IMG/VR virus record: IMGVR_UViG_3300020596_000096
Location: 1 to 25,788 of that record
DNA length: 25,788 nt
Strand: one strand, 5' to 3'
Source: a virus
How positions within the stretch are numbered: position 1 is the first letter of the stretch; the number at the start of each line of letters is the position of its first letter. Made by a program: the position numbers and the translations under genes. Positions 14,662-22,514 of the stretch are shown piece after piece. The notes beneath the pieces were generated by a model. It was not told the DNA's origin, did not search any database, and was given only the letters and a program-made list of their open reading frames with translations.

Positions 14662-16856
14662 GTTATCTCCAGTTTCTCGTTAGGAGGAATAATTAGCAAA
14701 TTACACCGACAATTCACCACGCTCCCAGGCTCGGTGGCATCGACATCGCGGGGGTGGTCTAGGCCGTTCGCGAACTTCGCATCAGCGTCAATGACATCGC
14801 CGTTCAAAGCCTGGTGACTATCGCGCACACGGTTATCGCCTGCGGTCAACCAGGCTTTCTTTAGACCTGGCATGACTTCTTTGGCGTTTCGCAAGGCAGC
14901 CGCTTGGCCTATGGACACAGCTGTGAGGGTCTCGGTCCTAGCAATTGTCTCAGCCTTCCCCGCCAATTGTTTCGGAGTACCAAGGAGCTCGGCCACTGAG
15001 CGCATGATCGTGCTGACGGACTGCCCCTTCTTTTGCCCTTCAGTAATCGCAACCATTATGCGCTCTGTGTGCGTATCACTGATATTATGAAACGAGTCGA
15101 GCCCTCTTGCCTCGAGTATCAAGCGACGTTTCTCCCCGTCGCGCGCTCGGAGCGCCTCGACTTCTAACTTCGCCTTCGGATTGAAAATGACCTGGAGCTG
15201 CTGGTCGTAGCCCAGGTCAACACTCACCTTCAAAGTCTTAGCAACTTGACCCTGCCACTCCTCTTCAAACTTATCGGTGAGCGCCTGCTTTATCTTCCTA
15301 GATAGAACACGCTTCGTGGGTAGGGCCTTCATGCTGATGAACCCCGTCGCCTTGTTTTCCCTGTCCACCACGTCGATGGCTGTTGCGGTCATGCCCACAA
15401 GCAAGTCGGTCGCCGCTTGGCCTAACTCGGAAAGTGTTCTGCTCTCCTCGTCGATAAGTTGCTTGACCACATGATCGCGAAAATTCTCGATCTGCGGTGT
15501 GATATTTATCTTGGCGTTCGGTGCGTTGACCTTGACCTCGCCTTCTGGTGCTTGCAACAAAGAAGAAAAACCAGTAGCTAGTGTCGCCACCTGCCCCGCT
15601 TTTTGTACTAGCACATAAGGATCATTAGACCCCTGTGCGGCTGACGGCTCTTGCTGCCACACCTGTTGACGAACTTCATTGATTGACAGTCCAGCAGTAA
15701 GCATCACGGCTGCGGTCTCGGCTTTGTTCCTAAGATCATCCTTGAGTGAATCGACGCTACTTAGGTCAAACTGAAAGAAAGCATCCTCACCAAGCTGGAC
15801 CTGAAAGAACTTGGTCATCGCGCCTTCGATGAACCGCATTCCAGGAATGAGGCAGGCTTCCCAGAAGTTTCTGATCGCGGTCTTGTACTCCTCGCTACCT
15901 AAACTCCCCGCCGTTTGCAGCGAGAGCTCGTGCTTAGGCACTTTAAGCAGCGCGCAAATCGTCTCGCGGTTCTGATTGATATGCTCAATGAGCTTTTGAT
16001 CGCTAAGCGTATGGGTCAGCGTCGTGGCGCTTACACCCTTGGGCAAGATGAGCGTGCGCCGTTGGTTCTTCCGTCCTTGATAGGAACTCTCAAAGCTCCG
16101 CAGCTGCCTAAGCGCCACGTCTTCGTTGACATTGCGGTCAAGGGACAGGGCCAAGCCTGGAGTAGCCTGCTTTAGATAAAACGCGTTGAGGTAGTCTGTA
16201 GAATATCTGTTGAAAAGTATGGACCGCTTACCTGGAATAAACGGAGAGAGTCCCCACAAAAGGCTTGAAGGATTGGGACGACGCACATGGATGATGCTAC
16301 TTGGGTTAAAGTCCGTCTTACTCCCGAGGTCTTGCATAGCGAGGAGCTCAGAAGTCTCATACACCGAGTAGGTGGTGAGCTTGCCCTTCTCGTTAAACTG
16401 CATCGCCACGTTCTCAGAGGGCATTGTCAAGAGCTGACCTGACCTCGGCGCGTTCCAAATGATCGCGTTGCCCATGAGGTACAGCTCAACAACGGTGTTG
16501 TACATCCACTGCGAATAGTCTTGCCACTCATTGGGCTGCTCGAGGAGAGCGTTGAGCGGGTGCTCGGGCATCGGCTCGACGGACTCTGACTCGCCTGACA
16601 CCACGGCGCGCATTACTTTTAGCGGCTGTGAGCTGATCTTGTTCGCGATGAGATCACATATGATGTAGACCCAATCCTCTGTGAAGAACAGAGACTTCAG
16701 GGTGCTCGCGTCCATGAACGCTTTGTTCTCGCTACTCCAAAGCTCATTGGAAACTGACTCATTGCTGCCCATGTCAAAGCTTTTTTGCATGTAGCTGTCA
16801 AGGTCGCGGGCAAACTGTGGCGAAGGATCTTTTGTCTTTGTTATTTTAGCTGCCAC
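14658..16856 (-). CDS. portal protein fused to MuF-type minor head protein
   Basis: This 732-residue protein joins two head proteins. Residues about 1-430 are an HK97-type portal: IICDLIANKISSQPLKVMRA near the N-terminus, then PLNALLEQPNEWQDYSQWMY, a stretch of membrane-like helices and KVPKHELSLQTAGSLGSEEY. The portal is the dodecameric DNA channel at the capsid vertex. Residues about 640-732 match the MuF/SPP1 gp7 C-terminal domain: RTETLTAVSIGQAAALRNAK, KKAWLTAGDNRVRDSHQALN and PGSVVNCRCNLLIIPP. MuF proteins ride inside the head. The GTG at 16856 directly follows the TerL TAA, with GAGGAT upstream. Confidence 0.88.
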   Translation of the reverse strand: MAAKITKTKDPSPQFARDLDSYMQKSFDMGSNESVSNELWSSENKAFMDASTLKSLFFTEDWVYIICDLIANKISSQPLKVMRAVVSGESESVEPMPEHPLNALLEQPNEWQDYSQWMYNTVVELYLMGNAIIWNAPRSGQLLTMPSENVAMQFNEKGKLTTYSVYETSELLAMQDLGSKTDFNPSSIIHVRRPNPSSLLWGLSPFIPGKRSILFNRYSTDYLNAFYLKQATPGLALSLDRNVNEDVALRQLRSFESSYQGRKNQRRTLILPKGVSATTLTHTLSDQKLIEHINQNRETICALLKVPKHELSLQTAGSLGSEEYKTAIRNFWEACLIPGMRFIEGAMTKFFQVQLGEDAFFQFDLSSVDSLKDDLRNKAETAAVMLTAGLSINEVRQQVWQQEPSAAQGSNDPYVLVQKAGQVATLATGFSSLLQAPEGEVKVNAPNAKINITPQIENFRDHVVKQLIDEESRTLSELGQAATDLLVGMTATAIDVVDRENKATGFISMKALPTKRVLSRKIKQALTDKFEEEWQGQVAKTLKVSVDLGYDQQLQVIFNPKAKLEVEALRARDGEKRRLILEARGLDSFHNISDTHTERIMVAITEGQKKGQSVSTIMRSVAELLGTPKQLAGKAETIARTETLTAVSIGQAAALRNAKEVMPGLKKAWLTAGDNRVRDSHQALNGDVIDADAKFANGLDHPRDVDATEPGSVVNCRCNLLIIPPNEKLEIT

Positions 16857-18245
16857 TTAATCCTCGTCTTGAATATCAGCGTACCACTTATCGACAGTCA
16901 TTTTAGTATTCGGTAAGTCTTCAAGAAAATGGAGTTTGAACTCACCTGAGTATTCTTGTGCTGCACAATTCGCCAACATGAGACTTGAAACAATGTCATC
17001 GTGCAGTCCAGCCGGGGCCGAGTACCGCGCATTGCCCAGCTCGTTGGTGATGACCGAATAACTTTCAAGCTCGCTCACCATCTCGGGCCAGTCGGGTAGC
17101 GTGATCGCCTTAGTTTCAAATGCCATCATGAGTTGGTTGACCATTGCGGCTTTGCTCGCGCTTGTGAACACTACTCCCTCGAATGGTACGGTCAGCTGAG
17201 CCATCATGTCGTCAATCGCCTCACCTACCCCTGTCCGGTCATGCTTAATGTTCACAATAGACTTGAACTTCTTTGTGAACTTATGCAGCTCTTTCAATGC
17301 CTCGACGTAGCCGATCCCGTGGAAACGAATAAATCCCACGAGCTCGGGCTTGCCTAGTGCTACCGAAAGTGCAGTGATTACAGTGTAGTCTTCTTTCTTT
17401 GCCCAATCTATCCCCAAGAACACATCTCGTGAAGAACTATCTGGTGCTACCCAATATTGAGTAGCACCGTACACGTCCAGTCGCGGGCCTTGGATACATT
17501 CGCGGAAACCAATAAACACGGAGCCATCATCAAGAAACTCGGCAAGGTAGTACTGCCGGAAGAGTCGGTCAGGTAATGCCCGCCTTGCCTCCTCAATCAC
17601 AGCCTGTTTGATAAAGGGGTTCTCGGTCGTTGGTGCGGTTAGGAAGATCCTCTCTGGGTTCTTGCCGTTCTTGAATGCCCAACGCATATGCTCCTGCGCC
17701 TCCATGCACTCCTTGTAGAACCAATTCTTGCCCAGGGGGGTGCTGAAGTACCCGTTTGGTCCACCAGTGAATGTCGTCGTGGTTAGGGCCGCTGCAACAG
17801 CAGCATAGGGACACTTGGCTGCCTCATCGAAAATATTGCCGTTGATCCCAGCACCCTCAAGCGAGTGCGGGTTCTTGCAATGCCAGAACTGAATCTCGGT
17901 CCCAGTGTAAGGGAGCGCGATCTTCATGTGGTTGTCATTGAACTCAGAGTGAGGAGAAGGGGGTAAGAGCTTTCGGAAGTAATCCATCCCCACCTTGGAC
18001 TGGTCATAGATCGGGGCAATCCACCGCCACTTAGTTGCGGGCTGCGCCAGGGCGGGCTGCGCCATGCAGACGGAAGCACTCAGTGATTTTCCGTACTTAG
18101 TCCCCGATGCCACATAAATCTTCTTCAACGTGGGTATCTGAAACGCTGCCATAATCAGGCGTTGCTTCTTGGTGTGCGGGGCAGGTGGGTGAATCTCAAC
18201 GACGACGGGCTCCCGCTTCGCGTCCTCCTCTTCCTCGTCATACAT
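16857..18245 (-). CDS. terminase large subunit
   Basis: This 462-residue protein is the packaging motor. Walker A is ASGTKYGKS (residues 46-54), and Walker B is NIFDEAAK with D140 and E141. The C-terminal RNase H-like nuclease carries D280 in LGIDWAKKEDYT, D336 in KHDRTGVGEA and D416/D417 in LHDDIVSSLMLA. The N-terminus is acidic (YDEEEEDAKREP). Length is normal for the family. The ATG follows AGGGGTAGG. It is immediately followed by the portal-MuF gene with no gap, and the TerS candidate lies 46 bases upstream across a small inverted repeat. Confidence 0.95.
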   Translation of the reverse strand: MYDEEEEDAKREPVVVEIHPPAPHTKKQRLIMAAFQIPTLKKIYVASGTKYGKSLSASVCMAQPALAQPATKWRWIAPIYDQSKVGMDYFRKLLPPSPHSEFNDNHMKIALPYTGTEIQFWHCKNPHSLEGAGINGNIFDEAAKCPYAAVAAALTTTTFTGGPNGYFSTPLGKNWFYKECMEAQEHMRWAFKNGKNPERIFLTAPTTENPFIKQAVIEEARRALPDRLFRQYYLAEFLDDGSVFIGFRECIQGPRLDVYGATQYWVAPDSSSRDVFLGIDWAKKEDYTVITALSVALGKPELVGFIRFHGIGYVEALKELHKFTKKFKSIVNIKHDRTGVGEAIDDMMAQLTVPFEGVVFTSASKAAMVNQLMMAFETKAITLPDWPEMVSELESYSVITNELGNARYSAPAGLHDDIVSSLMLANCAAQEYSGEFKLHFLEDLPNTKMTVDKWYADIQDED

Positions 18246-18271
18246 CTAAGCCTACCCCTTTGTAGTATCAC

Positions 18272-18288
18272 CATTAACAATGTTAATG
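18272..18288. repeat. small inverted repeat between TerS and TerL genes
   Basis: CATTAAC and GTTAATG flank a 3-base loop in the 46-base gap, giving a perfect 7-bp AT-rich stem. There is no U-tract, so it is not a terminator. It could slow or protect mRNA or be a protein site; function is unknown. Confidence 0.5.
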
Positions 18289-18291
18289 AAT

Positions 18292-18747
18292 TCAGAGTAA
18301 CACCTCCTCTTCCTTTTTAGTGTCACCTGCAACAATGTCTACGAATTCCTCACCTAGAACATCGGACATCACCTCTTGAACCAACGCACCATCACCACGG
18401 ATCGTGGTCTTATAAATTACCGGCTCAAGGATCACCCTGCGTTCTTCCACAACTTTCCCAATGGACCTGTCCAAAAGAAAGTTCAGCTTGCTGTGGTCGC
18501 CATCCTGAATAGCTCTCGACACGATGCTCGCCACCATCATCTCCAGGTTGTTCAGTTTGCCCGGATCCTTCGCGCTCAGAATTAACTCTTGCGGCGTCAT
18601 CCTCGCCAGCTTCGCTATGATTAGCTTTAAATAGCCAGGCGAGAGCTTCTTGATCGCCTTGAGCTCGGGTGACATCGGCACGCGCCCCGCTGGATTCGGC
18701 GCGTAGCCGGGCTTCCAAGTTCCATCTGGGTTTCTACTGTTATCCAT
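18292..18747 (-). CDS. terminase small subunit candidate (DUF5681-like)
   Basis: This 151-residue protein precedes TerL in the usual TerS position. Its N-terminus, NPDGTWKPGYAPNPAGRVPM, matches the DUF5681-type pattern GxWKPGxxxNPAGR seen in phage packaging-region proteins. The middle is helical (LKAIKKLSPGYLKLIIAKLA, MVASIVSRAIQDGDHSKL), as expected for oligomerising DNA-recognition subunits, and the C-terminus is acidic (GDTKKEEEVLL). TerS recognises the packaging site and loads TerL. Assignment is by motif and position. Confidence 0.65.
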   Translation of the reverse strand: MDNSRNPDGTWKPGYAPNPAGRVPMSPELKAIKKLSPGYLKLIIAKLARMTPQELILSAKDPGKLNNLEMMVASIVSRAIQDGDHSKLNFLLDRSIGKVVEERRVILEPVIYKTTIRGDGALVQEVMSDVLGEEFVDIVAGDTKKEEEVLL

Positions 18748-18872
18748 AGTCCTACTTCCATCGTACTATGTTTATTTTTTAGACAAAAGAAAGCCCCGGC
18801 CCGTTCAAAACGAGCTAGTGCTACCATTATCTTTCAACTCTATCGGACTGTAGGGCTTGTTACTAGATAGCT
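18748..18872 (-). other. intergenic segment with possible hairpin upstream of TerS
   Basis: These 125 bases separate the RHH-like gene from the TerS candidate. On the minus strand a 7-bp stem (GCTCGTT/AACGGGC, loop TTG) is followed by CGGGGCTTTCTTTT, so a weak terminator or attenuator is possible. The segment may also carry the packaging-operon promoter, but I find no convincing -35/-10 pair. Confidence 0.3.
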
Positions 18873-19187
18873 TCAAAGCGTGGATACCCCTTCGAGATCC
18901 GTGTCTTCAAATCCGCATGTCACTCGCCCTTCACGCAAAGCTATCTCGTATTGCTCCTCCAGCTTTTTTTCCCGAATCTCATACCTAAGTTTTTCGAGCT
19001 CCTCCCTCTCCATATCCATTTTTAGCTCCTTACCTAAACGCTCCGCACCATGCTTCATGGCCCAAACACCAAGAATATGCTTGATTCCAGAACTGATTGT
19101 CATCCTGTTATCCCAACAGAATTTCCTTAATTCATCAGCAATTTCAGTACCTACTACTGAGTGAACTGTCTCTGCTCTCGCTCCCAT
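18873..19187 (-). CDS. ribbon-helix-helix-like regulator with coiled-coil tail
   Basis: I place the start at the ATG 19185-19187 because GGAGGGTGTAGA precedes it and it follows the upstream TAG by one base; an upstream in-frame start at 19223 would lie inside the previous gene. The 104-residue product begins AETVHSVVGTEIADELRKFC, then NRMTISSGIKHILGVWAMKH, which fits one strand plus two helices of Arc/CopG-type proteins. Residues about 55-85 are a Glu/Lys coiled coil (EELEKLRYEIREKKLEEQYE). It resembles the 52-residue protein two genes upstream in its first 45 residues. Such proteins usually bind operators as dimers. Confidence 0.6.
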   Translation of the reverse strand: MGARAETVHSVVGTEIADELRKFCWDNRMTISSGIKHILGVWAMKHGAERLGKELKMDMEREELEKLRYEIREKKLEEQYEIALREGRVTCGFEDTDLEGVSTL

Positions 19188-19188
19188 T

Positions 19189-19434
19189 CTACACCCTCCA
19201 AAGTTGTTTATGCAGGCATACACTCATACACACCCCACTTGCTACCACCAAGTTGGTGAGGTTCTTGAAGGTAGAATTATCCACCAAAGCCTTGTCTATA
19301 GCGTGACCACTCTCGGCATCTGAGTGCCACTGCCTCACAAACTCCACCCGCGCTAGATCTCCTTCAGTTCTCATTTCAGTTCTCATTTCAGTTCTCATTT
19401 CAGTTCTCATTTCAGTTCTCATTTCAGTTCTCAT
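19189..19434 (-). CDS. hypothetical protein with six N-terminal MRTE repeats
   Basis: The 81-residue frame begins with six copies of MRTE, encoded by a perfect 12-base tandem repeat, then GDLARVEFVRQWHSDAESGH and a hydrophobic patch (FKNLTNLVVASGVCMSVCLH). The first ATG follows GGGGAGGAG at good spacing; the other five ATGs lack their own ribosome site but are in frame. The TAG is separated from the next gene's ATG by one base, so translation is coupled. I know no family. It could be a leader that keeps ribosomes flowing into the RHH-like gene. Confidence 0.45.
   Translation of the reverse strand: MRTEMRTEMRTEMRTEMRTEMRTEGDLARVEFVRQWHSDAESGHAIDKALVDNSTFKNLTNLVVASGVCMSVCLHKQLWRV
19363..19434 (-). 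repeat. six perfect 12-bp tandem repeats carrying start codons
   Basis: The unit ATGAGAACTGAA (minus strand) is repeated six times without a mismatch over 72 bases. Each copy holds an in-frame ATG and encodes Met-Arg-Thr-Glu. The array lies directly after a strong Shine-Dalgarno sequence. Confidence 0.95.
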
Positions 19435-19455
19435 TTCACTTCTCCTCCCCTTCGC

Positions 19456-19614
19456 TTAACTGTTTCTTACACTCTCCTCTATTCTCGCCTCTGCCCACTC
19501 AGCGAGCATCTCTCCAACCACCTTGCTCTTAGTAAGTCGGTTCCGCGCGCAGTACCTCTCTAGAGTCTTGGACACCTCCACTCCGCATCTGGCTGATATG
19601 ACTGTATTAACCAT
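19456..19614 (-). CDS. small ribbon-helix-helix-like protein
   Basis: The ATG at 19612-19614 has GGAG 8-9 bases upstream, giving 52 residues; a TTG at 19647 would add 11 residues but has no ribosome site. The sequence MVNTVISARCGVEVSKTLER, then CARNRLTKSKVVGEMLAEWA, fits a short strand and two helices as in CopG/Arc DNA-binding proteins. It shares the pattern TVxSxxxxE(V/I)xxxL(R/E)xxCxxNR(L/M)TxS with the 104-residue protein downstream, so the two are probably paralogues. It is the first gene after an AT-rich spacer with three GACAGTA motifs. Confidence 0.55.
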   Translation of the reverse strand: MVNTVISARCGVEVSKTLERYCARNRLTKSKVVGEMLAEWAEARIEESVRNS

Positions 19615-19632
19615 CGTATTTTCTCCACTCCA

Positions 19633-19804
19633 GGACAGTAAAACCAAAAGACGCTAGGGGGTTCCAACAGTTTTTGTATAGAGCATTGAGGGATGGATGT
19701 ATATATACAGAATATATATATAATGTTTATATATATATAAAGTCTTTACTGTCTTATTCTTATAACTACCTATAAATATTATTTTTTTTCCAATCCGGAC
19801 AGTA
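19633..19804. promoter_or_regulatory. three GACAGTA motifs, candidate operator sites
   Basis: GGACAGTA occurs at 19633-19640 and 19797-19804 on the plus strand, and its core TACTGTC (GACAGTA inverted) at 19747-19753. Two copies are also followed or preceded by AAA. Three copies of a 7-mer in 172 bases next to two RHH-like genes suggest binding sites. This is inference from pattern and proximity. Confidence 0.4.
19675..19796. other. AT-rich segment with TA palindromes, possible origin or promoter
   Basis: The segment is far richer in A/T than the genes around it. TGTATATATACA at 19698-19709 is a perfect 12-bp palindrome. From 19711 to 19740, TA runs on either side of ATGTTT can pair. A T8 run lies near 19781. 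Easy melting next to the primase gene suits a replication origin or a late promoter; the sequence does not decide between them. Confidence 0.4.
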
Positions 19805-19805
19805 T

Positions 19806-19838
19806 GAGACACACCCTCTGGTGGTAAAGGAGTGCCTC
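19806..19838 (-). repeat. imperfect hairpin across the primase stop codon
   Basis: On the minus strand GAGGCACTCC can pair with GGGTGTGTCTC, with one mismatch and one G-T pair, around an 11-base loop. It spans the TGA of the primase gene. No U-tract follows (the downstream bases are A-rich), so it is not a classic terminator; it may protect the mRNA end. Confidence 0.4.
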
Positions 19839-22215
19839 AGTTGATACTTTCAATCTCAACACCCTTAAGTGCCCGTACTTGTTTCTTTTTTCCTTTTTGA
19901 TCCACATAAATCTTGGTAGCTCGCTCCCGATACGGGTGCTCGCCCCAAACTTCGCCGCTCAGTTTGGAGAGCCTTTTTTCAAATTTGCTCTTGGTGATTG
20001 GATACCTTTGTTCGGCCTTCATTATGTCTGCGTAAGCTTTATACATGTCGCCTATCGGGGCCGAGTGAGCATCAAACCCCCCGTTGGTGTGGACCACCAA
20101 GTACTCTTTAGCCCAGTAAAGCACCGAGTCGCTTTCCGTCTGGTATTCATCAACGGTCCTTTTGACCACCTCGCTCTCAGTAAATGCCCCTTGGCGCACG
20201 AGCCGATGGTAGCCAGTCATGGCCAGGTTAAATATCCCAGCGAGCTCCCCCCTGAGCTTGGCCTCGATATGGGGGTCATACCCCCCCTGGTCTTTGGTGA
20301 AGACCTGAGTGAATGGGACGATGATTAGCCTTCTAAAGAATCCGTAGGAGCTGTCCGACGACTCGGGCATGTCGTTGCAGTTAAAAAACAGCTTGGCTTT
20401 ATTTCGCACTGTGTATGGCGAGCCATAGATTGGCCTGGCCTGCACCTCGCCCCCCGTGGCGAGGGACTTAAAAATCGAGCTATCTAGCAAAGCCTTGGTG
20501 GGCGTTTCGTCTGAAATGTTAAACAGCTTCCCATCAAGCATGTGCCTGGAGTATTCCGACTTGGCCAGATCTGGCATAGATATGCTGGTGTAGTTGCCCC
20601 AGCCAACTAAATCTTTGACAATATTAAGAAAAGTACTCTTTCCATTCGCCCCATCTCCCACCAAAACCAAAACCTTTTGCGCCCAGCAGTCGTCATTGCT
20701 AAGGGCATACCCAACAAACTCCATAAGAATCTTCTGAAGGTCGTTATTACCAGCCGTTACTTGCCCGAGCATGTGTTCAAAGAGCGGTGCGCGGGCCGTG
20801 GGGTCATACTCGTAGGGCAGGATGTTGCGAAAGGCGAGGTCAATGTCGTGGGGTCTGAACTCCATGCTGTCTATGTCTAAGTAGCCGTTAAGAAAGTTCA
20901 TTTTCCTCTTAATGGAGTCCTGCCACCACACCATGGGGACGATGTTGGCGACGGTCAGACGCTTTCTAAACTCCTCCATTACCTTGACCTCGGGCTTGGG
21001 ATCAAAATACTTCCGGGAGAATGCCTCCATGCTCGGCTTTTGCATGGGTTCGTAGTGGTGCTTGTTCCACACGCACACCTGGCGGGAATCAGCTAGTACC
21101 TTGAACTTGTGCTCCCTTGAAAAGAATGAAATCAGATCCTCATAGTTTGGTGTGCTCTTAGGCTTCCCCTTACTATCCACGCCAACCGTGTGAAACCCTG
21201 TGTGCTCAGTGCCGATGGCATCCTTCGGTGCGAGCATGATCGGGCTGCTGACCTTGCCAAAGTTAGGGCACTTGGGACATCCATCCCACATGTTCTTGAT
21301 GTAGTCACAGGTCCGAGGGCCGCTGGCGTTTAGGGCCTGGTCAATCTTTTTGTCGGTCTCTTCTACTGAGTAGCCAGGGTGGCCACTGGAGAGCTGGTGT
21401 GCCCGCTCCCTACCTGTGGCTCCTTCCCCATCTAACCTAGCTACGACGGAGAGGGCGGCGTACCAGGTGGGCTCGTCAAGTGAGGCAGCGGAGGTGTAGC
21501 AGTGGGAAAGAAAAGAGCAGCCTTCCAGGACGGCACTGGGGAAGTTTTGAGTCTGCCTCTTGGTGACAGCCGGGGGCAGGGAATCAGTTTTTTTGAGCAG
21601 GGGCAGACCAGAGATAGTAGCCAAACAAAAGTCCACGGGCTGGGTCATGGTGCGTATGAGCTTACACATACGCTCGGGTTTCCCCGGCTTGATGTTCTTA
21701 GTGCCGGGCAGTCTGAGAATCCGCCTGGCGTCAAAGATGGCGGTGTCAGCTTTGCCTGGTAGACCAGCCGCGAGCAGCGCCGCGTTGATCTTAGCCGCTA
21801 CGGCTTTGTAGTGCGGGCGTTGCTCGGTGAAAAAATTCCGGTCAGTGACGCGAGTTTCTAGTTGCATGACAAAGTGTAGGCCGTTGCCTGACGACACCAC
21901 TGCGAGTTGCTCTGGGTCTACTTGTAGCAAGGCGCGAATAATCGGTTCATACTCTTTGCCACGCTCTCTTTCAAAACCGTCGATGTCAAACGCCAAGGCG
22001 GCGGTGGATTCAAACGCACGCTTTTTCTCGCCACAATTTGCTAGCGTGTAGAAAAGGTTCCAATGTTCGGAAGGACTAATTCGAGAAAGAACTTCAGGCA
22101 ACCTGGAGAATAGTTCCTGCACCGTTTCAATGCAGAGGCCCGTGTCAAAGATCTTGTCAAAGTTTACTATTTCGCCATTTGGGGTGAAGGATCTCAGTCC
22201 AAGAATTTGGATCAT
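19837..22215 (-). CDS. primase-helicase (AEP primase fused to D5/SF3 helicase)
   Basis: This 792-residue protein combines both activities needed at a phage fork. The N-terminal archaeo-eukaryotic primase has D77 and D79 in LAFDIDGFE, H114 in SSGNGLHFVM, and D162 before RRILRLPGTKN. A Cys cluster near residue 310-325 (CDYIKNMWDGCPKCPNFGK) looks like a zinc knuckle. The C-terminal SF3/D5 helicase has Walker A VLVGDGANGKST (about 517-528), Walker B LFNISDETP (about 565), and the sensor/arginine region FFNCNDMPESS to FFRRLIIVPF (about 607-632). The ATG follows GGAGATAGCC. It starts the leftward block and faces the rightward helicase operon across the divergent region. Confidence 0.93.
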   Translation of the reverse strand: MIQILGLRSFTPNGEIVNFDKIFDTGLCIETVQELFSRLPEVLSRISPSEHWNLFYTLANCGEKKRAFESTAALAFDIDGFERERGKEYEPIIRALLQVDPEQLAVVSSGNGLHFVMQLETRVTDRNFFTEQRPHYKAVAAKINAALLAAGLPGKADTAIFDARRILRLPGTKNIKPGKPERMCKLIRTMTQPVDFCLATISGLPLLKKTDSLPPAVTKRQTQNFPSAVLEGCSFLSHCYTSAASLDEPTWYAALSVVARLDGEGATGRERAHQLSSGHPGYSVEETDKKIDQALNASGPRTCDYIKNMWDGCPKCPNFGKVSSPIMLAPKDAIGTEHTGFHTVGVDSKGKPKSTPNYEDLISFFSREHKFKVLADSRQVCVWNKHHYEPMQKPSMEAFSRKYFDPKPEVKVMEEFRKRLTVANIVPMVWWQDSIKRKMNFLNGYLDIDSMEFRPHDIDLAFRNILPYEYDPTARAPLFEHMLGQVTAGNNDLQKILMEFVGYALSNDDCWAQKVLVLVGDGANGKSTFLNIVKDLVGWGNYTSISMPDLAKSEYSRHMLDGKLFNISDETPTKALLDSSIFKSLATGGEVQARPIYGSPYTVRNKAKLFFNCNDMPESSDSSYGFFRRLIIVPFTQVFTKDQGGYDPHIEAKLRGELAGIFNLAMTGYHRLVRQGAFTESEVVKRTVDEYQTESDSVLYWAKEYLVVHTNGGFDAHSAPIGDMYKAYADIMKAEQRYPITKSKFEKRLSKLSGEVWGEHPYRERATKIYVDQKGKKKQVRALKGVEIESIN

Positions 22216-22358
22216 AGGCTATCTCCGAGTTGTGAAGTGGAAGTTTGAGTCTCCCCCCTACGGAAGAGGGCTGTCAAGTGGAACTAAAAAATGCTTGCGT
22301 TAGTGCTATCAGTGATGCTACTTAGTCTGCAAGTCCAAATTTCTGGGAGGATGATTGC
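22216..22358. promoter_or_regulatory. divergent intergenic region between the two blocks
   Basis: These 143 bases lie between the primase start and the first rightward gene, so promoters for both are expected here. A direct repeat, GTGAAGTGGAAGT (22232-22244) and GTCAAGTGGAACT (22273-22285), is spaced 41 bases, about four helical turns, as an operator pair might be. A TTGACA on the minus strand (22272-22277) has no good -10 partner. GGGAGG at 22345-22350 is the ribosome site of the first rightward ORF. Confidence 0.45.
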
Positions 22359-22514
22359 GTGGATTTTGTGCAGTGGGTAGCAGCGATACTAGTAGTCCTA
22401 CTTATCGTGCAGCTGTTTAGAGCAGCCATTCAAGAAGATAAAGACTTTGCACTGACAGCCCTGGGGACCTTGACTGTGTTCATCCCTTTGTTTCGAGTGT
22501 TAAATTTGTGGTGA
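22359..22514 (+). CDS. small two-segment membrane protein (51 aa)
   Basis: The GTG at 22359 has GGAGG eight bases upstream, and the frame ends in a TGA that overlaps the helicase start as GTGA. The protein begins MDFVQWVAAILVVLLIVQLF, a clear membrane helix, then RAAIQEDKDF and a second hydrophobic stretch (ALTALGTLTVFIPLF). Two helices with a charged loop fit a small membrane or holin-like protein, but no family is recognised. An ATG at 22351 gives only nine codons, so the GTG frame is preferred. Confidence 0.5.
   Translation: MDFVQWVAAILVVLLIVQLFRAAIQEDKDFALTALGTLTVFIPLFRVLNLW

Noticed and set aside
18781-18830. Terminator upstream of the TerS candidate
   Set aside because: The stem is only 7 bp, with a 6-base gap before an interrupted U-tract; kept only as a low-confidence note.
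22272-22300. TTGACA (minus) and TTGCGT (plus) as -35 boxes
   Set aside because: No acceptable -10 element occurs at 16-18 bases from either, so I do not call promoters.
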